Below, piece after piece: positions 22,723-34,372 of a stretch of 64,000 bases of DNA. Made by a program: the position numbers and the translations under genes. Source of the DNA: Nicotiana tabacum (taxonomy: Eukaryota > Streptophyta > Magnoliopsida > Solanales > Solanaceae); the NCBI RefSeq assembly GCF_000715075.1, contig NC_134094.1:78660838-78724837 (forward strand), written 5' to 3'. Below the pieces are notes generated by a model. That model was not told the DNA's origin. It did not search any database and saw only the letters and a list, made by a program, of their open reading frames with translations. Position 1 is the stretch's first letter. The number at the start of each line of letters is the position of its first letter.

Positions 22723-25700
22723 TGTCACGATCCAAACTCTAGCTAGTCGTGATGGCACCTAATCCAACCCACTGGGTAATCTAAATGACAGTCAACACAA
22801 CTCCATTAGGATAAGAAGAGTCAACAAATAAAATATTTGAACCTTCTATACAAAATCCCAAGGATTGGTAGTACAAGTCATGAGCTTCTAAGACTTAGAA
22901 TTTACAAAGCGGGTGCAAAATAAATACATCATTTGTTAGAAATATATACAAACATATTTAAAAATCTAGAGTTATTAAGAACAAGAGACATCTATAACCG
23001 GAATGCATGCACATCTTTAATGCTAGCTCCTGCCATACACAGTTATGTCAGCTCCAAAATCTGCACGCAATGTGCAGAAGTGTAGTATGAGTGCAACCGA
23101 CCTCATGTACTCAATAAGTTACAAACCCAACCTTAGGTTGAAAGCAGTGACGAGCTCGGAAGAAGGACAATGTCCAACAACAATAGCCAATATCCACTCA
23201 TAGTAATATAATGAGGCAGTAAAAGTAATAACTCAAAAGATATCATGCTCAGCTCGTTCACAATTACAAAAAAGTAGACATGCTTTCCAAGTATAACAGT
23301 CAAGTCCAGATATTACAACTGGAAATAACCTAAATATGAGTTTATCTAAGAACTGTATTCCCAATTCACAACACTAGATAAAATTTTTTGTTTACCAATT
23401 AGCATGAGGAAGATATATCTCTATGCCTATTTGTCAATATACATGTTAAGTCATCAAGTATCATATATCGTCTAGCATGAGGAATATACATCTCTATGCC
23501 TACATGTCAAATCATAAATATCATAGTACCGTCTAGCATGGGAAAAATGCATATCTATGCCTACATGCCAAGTATGCATGTCAAATGAATGATTTCACAA
23601 TGATAGGTACTCTCACCCTCAACATATTCTAGCTGTCTGTTCCAAATGCCCACTTTATCACACACACAAACACAATCACTCAACACTATACAGGTGTATG
23701 GCTCATAAGCCTCTCACCAAAGCACGTGTATATATATCACTATGCCTGCGCTCACTACTGGTATGTCAGATTTCGGAAGGGCAACTCCTTCCTAAGCGCT
23801 AATCAAAAGCCTATAAGGCCTATTGTGGCGTGCAGCTCAATCCACAATAATAAATAAGCCAATAAGGCCTAAAGCCCGATCCACAATAACACTCCCAACA
23901 TGGCTCTAAGGCCCACCTCATTCATTAATCTCTCAAGTCTCAAGGGCTCACAATCTCATACCACTAAGCCAACAACTCCACATATGGTATAACATTGATA
24001 ACATGTGATGTAACGATGAATGATGAACATAGACTAATATATGATAAGCAAACGATGAATCATGACTGAATGTATAATTACAGTTAAATCAGATAACCCA
24101 CAACAATAGAATAGTCTCATAAAGTCTCAATCAAGTAGCCACATAGCCTAAATATGATGTCTAGCATGAATCCTAGCTCAGTTAATCTAACAAGTAGGAA
24201 AAACACGTATAAAACAAGACATGATAGCAGCATAATCCAAAAGTCAACTTGGATCATGATTTCCCCGATGCACGCCCACACGCCCGTCACCTAGCATGTG
24301 CGTCACCCTAACACATCACAAACAACATGGTTCCCAGGGATAAGTACCCTTAATTCTATGTTTAGAAATGTTACTTACCTCGAACAAGATAAATCCAATA
24401 CCAAGCACGCCAAACAACACTCTAGAAATGCCATCCGTGCAAATCAACCTCCGAACGACTCAAAACTAGCCAAAAGCAACTCAAAATCATCAAATAATGC
24501 CATAGGCAACAAACCTAAACGATAAAGGTCGAATCTTAAAGTCAATTACTCAAAGTCAACCAAAAGGTCAAACCCGAGCTCGCACCTCGAAACCCGATAA
24601 AACTTACAAATTCAGACAACCCATTCAATTATGAGTCCAACCATACTACTTTCACTTAAATCCGACTCCGAATCGATGTTGAAAAGTCAAAAATTTACTT
24701 TAGAAAAGTTTAGACCCCCCTCACCCCAAATTTCTCTTTAAAGTTCATATTCCAAATGCCAAAATCGAAGCTAGAATCATGGAGTCAAAAATACTTACCC
24801 CAATCCATGTGGTGAAAATCCTCTCCAAAATCGCCCAAAATCGTGCTCTAAACCCCAAAATGTAATAAAATGAACCAAACCTCGAATATAAATACAATCT
24901 TCCCAGCATTTTCGCATTTGCGAAATATCGGCCGCTTCTGCGGTGTCGCTTTTGTGACTACACTCCACTTTTGAAGACTCCACTTACTAGCCGACTTATC
25001 GCACCTGTGGAAAGATGTCCGTTTCTATGCCATCGCATGTGCACGTCTATACCTCGCTTCTGCGCTTCATCTCGCTTCTGCGTAACATCAATCGCTTCTA
25101 TGCAACCGCAGATGCACCTTATTTTTTGCATATGCGAAGTTCCCTAGCTCAGCCCCATATTGCTTCTGCGACCAAGTGACCGCATTTGTGGCTCCGCACC
25201 TGCGCCCAAATCTCCATAGGTGCGGTCACATCAAAACCCAGCCAAAACCAGCATCAACAAATATGATCCGAAATTATCCAAACCACCTCCGAAACCCACC
25301 CGAACCCCTCGGGACCCCGTCCGAACATACCAACAAGTCCTAAAATATAACATGGACCTACTCCAGGTCTCAAATTACACATAATAACATCAAAACGATG
25401 AATCTCACCTCAAATCAAACTTGAAGAACTTTTAACTTCCAAAACTCATGCCGAACCTCAACAAACTCAACTTAGAATGACTTCAAATTTTATGCACAAG
25501 TCCCAAATGACATAACGAAGCTATTTCGATTCCCGGAATCACAATCCGAACCCGATATCATCAAGGTCAACTCCCCCATCAAACTTATTAACATCCCAAA
25601 CCTTCAAATTGCCAACTTCCGCCAAATAGTACCGAAACCTTCTTGAAATATCGAAATGCAAATCCAGGCATACGCCAAGTCCAAAATCACAGCCCGAACC

Positions 25701-25934
25701 TAACAAAACCATCAAAACTCTGATATGAGGCAAAATACATAAAAGTCACACTTGATCAACTTTTCAAACTTAAAGCTTCTAAAATGAGAATCATTTTTCC
25801 AAATCAATCCTGAATCACTGAAAACCAAAATCGACGATTCACACAAGTCATAATACATCACATGGAGCTACTCAAGACTTCAAACAATTGAACAGAATGC
25901 AAATACTTAAAATGACCAGTTGGGTCATTAGACA
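22723..25934 (-). repeat. 5' LTR of E4 (about 3.2 kb)
   Basis: The end TCGTGACA at 22730-22723 precedes the primer site. The start is worn: TGTCTAATGACCC at 25934 instead of TGTAATGACCC, an apparent two-base insertion. It contains the perfect hairpin CTGCAC-GCAAT-GTGCAG at 23061-23077, donor-like GGTAAGTA (24371-24381 and 24786-24795), and a GCG-word block (24905-25240). There is no protein-coding content. Confidence 0.86.
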
Positions 25935-28765
25935 CAAAGCACAAATAACTGACTATATGCTCCTGTTTCAAGACTGCCACTACAAGTGTTAAGGCATCAG
26001 TAGTTAGCAAAACATAATGCACTCACTTATTGATTTTATTAAAGATCTAGTGCTTCATAAGGATCCAATCAAACATAGTTCTTTTAAGCATGTTTAGAAT
26101 GTTAAAGCTAACTATAGAACACTAGAGTAGTCTCAAGACAGTCTTCCAACAACAAACAAACACATAGTTATAGGTCTTACTACATGGTAACCAATCAAGT
26201 CTAAGCATCTCAACCTAGAACTGACCTAAAGATTTATGCTAACAGTATAAACATTAATGGGGTGGTTTATTTCCAATATCACTATGTAGATCCTATAGAC
26301 ATGACATCTACATGATAATGCACACTGGGGTGAATGATACTCATTCAAGCTACAAAGACCAACAATTTCTTCCTACATTATATAAAGATCCTATGGACAG
26401 TTTTGCAGTACCACATAGGCATGAAATGACAAAAATGCTTATTTACAGTTAATCTAGGCAGAATGGACATGTGACTTGCAAGCTAATATTTATTTGTTCA
26501 AGCTACTATGATAAACTAATATATGGATCACCTTACTTTTACATAACATGATAATGTGAATATGACTATCAATGAGAATCACACAATGATGGTATATGCA
26601 TGCAATTTAGTGAGGATCAATCAATTAGCTAATCACAGAAACAACATGGTAAGGGCAACATGATGGTATAGGCATGGGAATCGATGAGTTGGCTAACAGG
26701 ATAGTATGAAAGTTTATGAGCATCATTCAATCATCTTTAATCAACATGGTGCTACAAGCATGGAGATCAATAAGTATCACTCAGAGCAGTAGTGTAGCTT
26801 AAATAGCTGCTAACACAAGAGTTTAACTCAATCAGTATAAGGAATCAAACAGGATTGTCCATAGGGATCACAATAGCATAAAATAATTCTAATTGGTTAA
26901 ACTCATGGTAATATAAATATGAGAAACAAAGCTCAATGATCACTATAAGAGATTAATTTAGACAATCAACACAGGGATGAATACAATTGTTAGTTGGAAA
27001 TATCAATTGATTAAGGGGAAAATAACACAAGTGACAGAACACAATGTCAACTGATGAGTATAATGAAGAACAATAGGCAAGTGATTATAAAAGAAACATT
27101 AAACGAACAAACAACATGAAAAATACATGGGATTATTAAATAATTAGAGAAGGGGGTCAGTGGTCTACTGACCTTTTTCGGAGTAGCAAACCAAGTAGTA
27201 ATTGCTAGCCGTTTAAGGACCAGAGCTCGCACTCAATTTGAAATAATTAAACTCGAGCAAAAATGAAAGAACGGAAATCGTTGAAGAGCTTTTAGAGTAT
27301 TAAAACTGATAACATTTACTAGGTTCCCTAAGGTAGTTCGTCTGTTAGGTGAGAGCATTAAAGCTCCTATTTATAGTTGGCATCCGAGCCTTTAGGGTTC
27401 GTTTGAATTTGAAGGAACTTAGTGAAAGATGACGATTGAACACTGATGATAATAAGAGGGAAAGGATGAGGGAAAACAGAGGGGAAATCAGTTGTGAAGT
27501 TTTACCTTTCGAAATGATGAAGAAAATCGACAGTTGCAAGCCAAAGGACCATCGGCCAAAGACAATGTTCAAAGGTCATCGCGTTTGACTTTTGGACCAT
27601 CGATTATTAAGATATGGTCGATATTCTTATTAATGGACAGCTGCATGCGACCAATTGAACGAGCAGAAGATGAAATGATGATATTCTCACTCTTTAACGT
27701 TTAGGTCTAGGGTTTTGGGATCTGAGATTTTAATTTGGATGATGGAAAAGAGAACAACCGGCGGGATTCGCGGTGGAAAGAGAGAGAGAGGATGAAGTTT
27801 CAGTCGATTTTGAGTGAACTTGCACAATTTCGTGCAAGGTTTCAGAGATTGATGGGTCTGAGAAGATGAGAGAAAAGAGAGGGGAAAGGGAAAGAAGGGC
27901 AGCCAGTCTTTGGCCGAAATGATTAGGGTTTTGGGGTTCGTCTCTTAGTTAAAATGTACGATTGAATGGGAGCCATTGATAATTTTTGGAGATAAAAAAA
28001 GGGAAAAATATTTAACGCGGATAAAATGGGAGCCATTGGATTACTTGGATCCAATGGTTGAGATAAAATGCTGGGATTTAAAAATAAAAGGGGAAATTAG
28101 GATTAACTGTGGGCCGTTGATGATTTGGATCAATGGTCCAGATGAGTTATATTTTTTCTGTGAGTGTTTGGGAGGGTGTGACATGTTATGTTGTGATTGG
28201 TTGAGGGCGAATGACATAGATCACCAAGTAGAATAGGGAATAGGGCTGCTGAACTGGGTTATGGGTGTTGGGCCAATGCTTTGGGTCAGATTCTTTGTGT
28301 AGTAGGCTGGAAATTAATTTAAGGCATTGCCATTTGAGTTAAAATTAACCAATTGCAATTGTAGCCTATTTTAAGTTTTAACGCCTTTTAAATTGAAATT
28401 AATTTAAACTTATTTAGTCCCAATAAAATATAATAAAATATAACTAACAAATGTTTTATTAATTAGATACTGCAATTAGTTCTAGATTATCAAAATAATT
28501 ATAATATTCATTTATAAAATTTTGAAAGCTAATTGTTAATTAATTAAAGTAATAGAAGTAATATAATTATAAATATTTAGGACTAAATTATTATTAATTA
28601 TAGAATTAATTTTGTTAACTATGATTATGCTTATTGTTACCTATTGCATTATTTATATTTTGAGAAAATAGATAATATTAATTCTAAAAATACTCTACTA
28701 CATTTATTGTTGACCAATAAGTGTATAAATTTAATTTAAAAGGGGAGGGTCAAAATTGGTCGTCA
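25935..28765 (-). repeat. Unassigned LTR-like sequence
   Basis: About 2.8 kb between the E4 LTR and the E5 LTR tail, with no recognisable protein. On the minus strand it starts TGACGACCAATTTTGACCCT at 28765, an LTR-like opening, runs through very AT-rich DNA (28330-28745), a CCAATGGCTCCC/TTGGATCC repeat near 28020-28060, pyrimidine-rich leader-like DNA with CTCTCTCT (27780-27800), then a TATA box. The right-hand end (about 25935) has no clear terminus and no target duplication was found. A solo LTR of a different family is the best guess. A decayed promoter/UTR region of a host gene cannot be excluded. Confidence 0.45.
27366..27376 (-). promoter_or_regulatory. TATA box, CTATAAATAGG
   Basis: Minus-strand CTATAAATAGG in an otherwise mixed-composition stretch is a textbook plant TATA box. 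Transcription would begin near 27340, inside the LTR-like region, as expected for a U3/R border. Direction and family are inferred. Confidence 0.6.
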
Positions 28766-29178
28766 ATAAATATTAGCCAAGATACTTACTGAGTGCATGA
28801 GGTCGGCTATACTCATACTATACTTCTGCACCTTGCGTGCAAATTCTGGAGTTGCGTAGCTCGGGAAAACGAAGCCTTGTATTGGAGATGCTCCAACATT
28901 CTCGATTCCAGCTACCTTTTGTTTGTGGTAGTTTAGGACTTTATTTATGTTTATGTAAAATTCAAACAAATGTTGTATTTATTCTTCGTATCAACTTGTA
29001 AATCTAATCTGAGTAGTTCATGACTTGTACCACCAATCCTTGAGATAGTTGTATTGAATCTTTTGTAGTTTTATTAATAATATTGATGATTTCTCATTAT
29101 AGTAGTGTTTTATACTGTTTGGCTTACCTAGCAAGTTCGGTTAGGTGTCATCATGACTTGGTGGGATTTTGGGTCGTG
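28766..29178 (+). repeat. 5' LTR remnant of E5
   Basis: Only the last 0.4 kb of the LTR remains: the TGCAC-CTTGC-GTGCA hairpin at 28827-28841, GGCTTACCTAGCAAG, then GGTGGGATTTTGGGTCGTG at 29178. The final ACA is missing. It aligns with 34016-34372. Confidence 0.8.
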
Positions 29179-32100
29179 AGAGCTCTAGGCTCATAGGTTC
29201 TACGAGTCATGAGCAAGTGTCTAATAGAGTCTTGCAGATCGGTATGATGGCTTACCTACAAGCTTGAAGTTTATACCTATGATTTCCTTCCATTTACTCA
29301 TATGTGATGTTAAGCACTCGATATTAGTGGTGCATCGATAGCTTATAGTGTTGCGGATGGGATGCGAAGAGCTATGGAAACTTGATCATCTTCTCAATGT
29401 GTTGTACAATTTCGGAATGTGGATGTGTCGGTTGATCTTTCAGTTGTTCATATGGGGAATAAAGTGGATTCATATATCTTGTTAACGAGTGTAGACTCGG
29501 GAGAAATAAATGGTTTCCTAGTTGATATGGCAATAGTAGGGTCATGGGAAGATGTCGATCAGTGGCTAGTTGGTGAGTTATCTCCCGTGAAATGGCCTGA
29601 GATTGTTTGCTTCGTATGAGGCTTCTATTTAGTAGAATGAATGTACTAATCTTTTGGAGCACTTGATGAAGTTGGCTTGACTTTCATGAGGATGAGGGTG
29701 TACTTTGAAAATGATTTGGAGTGTTTATGACTAGTGTTAGATGAGTTTATGAAGCATTCAACTGAATAAAAATGCGAGATCGGGGCAACTATAAAAGAAG
29801 GGAACTGTGGGCTATAGACAATATAATCTATGCCTTCGAGCCAAGTGGGGGATTCCGCTATCGATAATGTGTTACATCTATTTCTAGACTAAAGGATGCT
29901 TGCAGATTAGCTATGACTTGAAAAAGATGACTTCGAGGATGATTTTAGCAAGGATTGGATGGATACATAATGTACTATACTTTGTGGATATATGGAAATC
30001 TTGGAATGATTCAAGTTTGATATTCATAGTGGATGTAGTGTGCAAGAAAATAGAATTGCTTGGTTACTTAATTTTGGATATTCAAATGCTGGTGGCACAT
30101 AGGTTGTTCGGTGCGTGTTCGCCGTGCATCGGAGGTTAGACTGGAGTATATGTCTATCGAGAAGGTTCTAATGAGTTCAAGATTTACATGTGGTGTTTAA
30201 GGATCTTTGAATTTGTGTATGGCTAAGATATAAGATTAGTATTTGATGGTGCCGGGACTTGCAGTATGTTTATATCATTATTGATTATACATTGTAGTAT
30301 TAACGAGATGAAAGAAACAACTCCGAATTCATAGAAGGTCTCTTCAGAGCGGCTATCTCGGTTTGAGGTGTTATTGGGTACATGAGAGGGAACAAAGTGG
30401 TTATGAGTCTTTCATATTGAAGTTACTTGGGGTGAGTTCTGATTGAGGTTCATAGAATACTGAGAATGAGAAGTGTTACCTTGAGGGAAAGTCAAGAGTA
30501 ATATGAAGAAGTTGGGTAAGATAATTAGTAGTTTTTGGATTATTATAGTAGAAGAAATGATCAGTTCCTTTTGTATGATAGAGCTTTACTGGTATTTTAC
30601 ATCAATAATTTTAGGTTTGGTAGTCTGCGTGACTTGGTTGAGTTAGAGGGAATCGGTTCTAATGATTTGATTATGTGTATATGGGTTTCGAAGAGTTTGC
30701 GATAGTTTGGCCAAGACTTGCGATTGATGATGTACTCAATAGGCATGGGGAGTTCGTTATGTGTAGTGATTTTGTTCTCCGAGATTGATCTAAGTGGAAG
30801 GTTTATGGTTGATGCGATGTCTATCCTACTTCTGTTTTAGAGCTGATAATGCAATTCTAGTGTTTCATATGATAGCATGATAGATGCAGTGCACTGTGTG
30901 GAATTGAGAGTTGCAAGTGCAAGGTTGCAGTTTAGTTTCGAAGGCAAGGTCATGAGTTCTAAACAGCATGGACGATTTCAGATGTTTAAGAGAATGTTGG
31001 TACTATTTGGTATCGCCTGAGAAGGGTGTGCGTTTTAAGAGGCTCATTGTGTTTTGACTTGCAGATATTTGACTAGAAATATGGTAATCGCTTGGTCTTT
31101 GGCTATTGAGGGTCAGGTTTTGCTACGTGGTGTAAAAGGTTTTTATGATTTTTTTTTGCAAGATGGTTGCTTATAGGTGATGTGTCGCTCGTTTGTGTGG
31201 TGGAGTGGGGATAAGATATAGAGAAATCTGTATTCTTGAGGTTTAGAGATTGGATGTTCTTAGAGGCAGACTATTCCTTGGGTAGGGACTGTGAAGATAT
31301 ATTAAGAGTTAGACAGTTGAATGGAGAGGTTACTATGGACTTTTGGAAGGTTATTTACCTAATTTAGGATGATCGAAATTAATTTGGGGCCCATTGGTAG
31401 GCCTAACGAGAATGTATATCCTACTTCGGCTTGGGTTTGCTCACTCTTGAGGACCATTTCTGTGGGTGTGTCATCGGGCGGAACGAAGGTTATTTGTGCC
31501 CTGATTTGTTTCATGTGTTGCTCTTTTGTGCTACGATGGGTTGTGAGGCTGCTTGGCTATTCACACGTATGATGTGATTCTGTTTAGGCCTGGTGGAAAT
31601 ATTTGGAGCAATATGGCTCTTGGGATGTTGAGTTGCTTATTGCACCTTAGTTATGCTTTTCCTATCGGCGGTATATTATGCTATTCGTTTCTCTATGGTT
31701 ATGATCATGCATTTTGCGTGTTTGCTGTTGATACACATGTGGTTGTTGATTGTGAACATTATGGCTCGATGGGTATTCCATATGGATCAGTATGTTTGGA
31801 CTGGGCTATGTGCCGCAGCGGGGTTATGTTAGAATGAGATTCTTTGTGATTATTTTGTGTGTTTTGCTTCTCCCTTATGGGATGGATTCATTGTATGGTG
31901 CCATTAGGGGTTGTACCCATTGGACTTGTTGGACAGTTTCCTCATTTGGTTCTCTTTCTATCTTCAATTATATTTGAGTTGCTGCTTATTGGGTATGGAT
32001 TGCATTATATATGACTCTAGGTGGCATTGGGTGTGGCATGTTGGTAGCGGCTTGTACTGGGTGAGATCAGATTATTGGACTTGAAAATCGCACAATCGGA

Positions 32101-32654
32101 TTGGGATAAGGTATGTTGGAAGAAAAATGTCATCAGTCAGCTCAGGATTTGGCAATAGTTCTTGTCGGGTGAGGAGCTCCACGACTTATTGACCTGGAGA
32201 ATGGTTATGAGCTTCTACACGTTTCTTTCATCATTAGATGTGTTACGAAGTTTGGAACAAGGTTTTATATGATATGATTGGCACCAAATTTGGTAATGAG
32301 CAGTTGTTATAGTCTAAAGATATCACTATGAGTACATGAGTTATGGGGTACATCGAGTGGTTAAATCTTGGGAATATGGTTATGGGTTGATGCAACTTGT
32401 TGAGACTTGTACGGTGTGTATAGGCGAGAATTAGATCTCACAGGGAATTTCGGATGTTGGAATTTGGTTCTAAGGTTTATGGATTAAGGCTGAAGAACGA
32501 ATCTTCAATGGGGGTTGTGTTAATGGCCTTATATGGATTGTGGTGCATGGGATCACTCATGGATGTGTGTGCGCTGAGTTTATGCAATGACTTGGTGACT
32601 TTGGAACGACTCTTTGCACGTTCGAGGACGAACGTATGTTTAAGTGGGGGAGAA
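29179..32654 (+). other. Non-coding interior of E5
   Basis: 3.5 kb starting AGAGCTCTAGGCTCATAGG and ending in the polypurine tract. It corresponds block by block to the E4 interior read on the minus strand. The longest frames (for example 31553-31837, 94 codons) have no recognisable domain and are not preserved as frames in E4. It has no zinc knuckle, protease triad, YxDD or integrase residues. Confidence 0.75.
32618..32654 (+). other. E5 hairpin and polypurine tract
   Basis: ACGTTCG-AGGA-CGAACGT (32618-32635, 7-bp perfect stem) is followed by the purine tract AAGTGGGGGAGAA (32642-32654), directly abutting the LTR start TGTAACGACCC. The tract is the plus-strand primer of reverse transcription. 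The hairpin role is unknown. Confidence 0.85.
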
Positions 32655-33745
32655 TGTAACGACCCGAGCGGTTATTTTGAGCATTAGCATTTCGTTCAAT
32701 GATTTGGAACTTTGCGTAGCTTCATATGATGTATTATTACTTGCATGTATGATTGGATTCGATGTTCGAGAGGTTCTGGATTGATTTGGAAGAGAAATTT
32801 TTATTTTTGGAGCTTTAAAATTAAAGATTGACCAAGGTTTTACTTTTGTATAAACGGTCATAGATTCGTATTTTGATGGTTCTAATAGGTTGGTATGGTG
32901 ATTTTGAACTTAGGCGTATGTCCGATTTTAGATTTGAAGGTTCCTAGGCTGATTTGGCTCTATTTGGCAAAAGTTAGAAATTTGAAGGTTTAAGAAGTTC
33001 ATAGATTTGATTGGGAATTGACTTTGATGATATCGGGTTTGGATTATTTTTTTGGAAGTTAGAATAGGCTCATTTTTTCATTTGGGACTTGTGTGATAAG
33101 TTTAGGTTCATTCTAGATTGGTTAGGCTTGAATCAGATGCTTAGTTTGAAGTTTGAAGTTTATGAACTTTAGATAATGATGCTGGTCGTTGATTCTTGGT
33201 TTTGATGATATTCATGGTGTTTTGAGCTCTAGGATAAGTTTTCATTAGGTATCGGGACTTGCTGGTATGCTTGGATGGGATCCGGGGGAGGGGGAGGCTC
33301 GGGTATATTTCGGATGTGTTCCAAACCATTTCTCACATGTTTGCATTGCTGGTTTTTGGTGGTGTCGGCTGTGAAGCACGTTTGCAGGGGTACCATTGCA
33401 TTCGCGAATAAGAGAGTGCACTAGAGGAGTTTAGTTCTTTGTGTTCGCGATGGGTGTTTGTTGGGTCTAGGTACTTTTCCTCCTCTTGTTCCCGACAAGG
33501 TGGTCATGTTTGCAATGGCTGAGTGGATTGCTCACCACATTTGTGAGGATGTGTCGCGTTCGCGTTGGAGAGCTGGGAGCTGGTGGAATTACCTCCGAAT
33601 TCGCAAGGTCTAGGCGACGTTCGCAAAGGCTTGGTATCTTTGGTCATCGCATTCGTGAGGTGTGTGCCGTAAACGCGCAGTGTATTTTGGGCAGTGGTCA
33701 TCTTTGTGCTTCGCAATCGCGAAGGGTAAGTCTGGGCAGATTACA
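32655..33745 (+). repeat. 3' LTR of E5, 5' portion
   Basis: It starts TGTAACGACCCGAGCGG and parallels the plus-strand LTR fragment at 7913-9037, including the GCG-word block (33370-33720). Similarity ends after CATAAGTTGT at 33745. Confidence 0.82.
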
Positions 33746-34015
33746 TAAGTTGTACCAGACAATATTGTATTTTCAATTCTAGACTTGTATTTAGTATTAT
33801 TAGTGGCTCGTGTACTTGTAACACCAGATTCTGGGGATAGTCTTAGACAACGATGGTTGTACAACTATTATACATTTATGCTATTTCACCCTTTTATTAT
33901 TATTAATGAATTTTAGTTGTTAAAATACTTTAGTTATTGCTATAATGTTGGCTTGCCTAGCAAGCGGATGTTAGGCACGATCTCGACCCCATGGTTGGGA
34001 TTTTGGGTCGTGACA
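33746..34015 (+). repeat. Tail of a different LTR embedded in the E5 3' LTR
   Basis: 270 bp ending GGGATTTTGGGTCGTGACA with GGCTTGCCTAGCAAG before it. Its sequence (TAGTGGCTCGTGTACTTGTA, CACCAGATTCTGGGGA) has no counterpart in the E5 5' LTR tail. It looks like the 3' end of another LTR joined by recombination or deletion. Confidence 0.6.
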
Positions 34016-34372
34016 CGCACCTTGCGTGCAAATCTTGGAGCTGAGCTGTTGTTGATGACGAAGGTAAGCATTGAAGATGTACCTACATTCCAGATATAAG
34101 CTACCACTTGTTCTTGGTAGTTTAGGATTTGTACTTCTATTTATGTATATTCAAACATATATTGTATTTATTCTTCGATCCAACTTTGTAAATCTAAATC
34201 TTAGTGGCTTATAACTTGTACTATCAATCCTTGGGGTATTTGTATGGATATTCATCTTCATATTTGTTGTTGATAATGATCTTTCATTTGAGTTGTATTA
34301 TTCATTGTTTGGCTTATCTAACATGTTGGGGTTAGGTTCCATCAAGACTAAGTGGGATATTGGGTCATGACA
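34016..34372 (+). repeat. LTR tail, E5 type
   Basis: It begins at the hairpin (GCACCTTGCGTGCAAAT), aligns with 28829-29178 and ends GGGTCATGACA. It is the natural 3' end of the E5 LTR, separated from its start by the foreign tail. About 1.5 kb of LTR middle is missing between the two parts. Confidence 0.75.

Larger units (their letters stand above)
16190..25934 (-). mobile_element. E4: LTR element with a non-coding interior (LARD-like)
   Basis: Minus-strand order: 5' LTR 25934-22723, primer site, 3.9 kb interior, hairpin plus polypurine tract, then 3' LTR from 18802 down to 16190 where E3 interrupts it. The two LTRs align over about 2.6 kb. No gag, zinc knuckle, protease, YxDD, or integrase motif is visible in any minus-strand frame of the interior. 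The interior resembles that of E5 (29179-32654), which shows it is a family trait and not one damaged copy. Large retrotransposon derivatives are known to depend on enzymes from autonomous relatives. Confidence 0.85.
28766..34372 (+). mobile_element. E5: LTR element with a non-coding interior, relative of E4
   Basis: The plus-strand order is truncated 5' LTR (28766-29178), interior 29179-32654, hairpin, polypurine tract, and a 3' LTR that is a patchwork (32655-34372). The leader (CTCTAGGCTCATAGGTTCTA) and several interior blocks match E4. No gag or pol motif is present. The primer site is missing exactly at the LTR/leader border, so this copy cannot prime reverse transcription by itself. Confidence 0.83.

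Noticed and set aside
27345..28236. Host gene promoter and first exon
   Set aside because: TATA box and pyrimidine-rich leader look promoter-like, but no coding exon follows and the setting between LTRs fits LTR U3/R better. Left open at low confidence.
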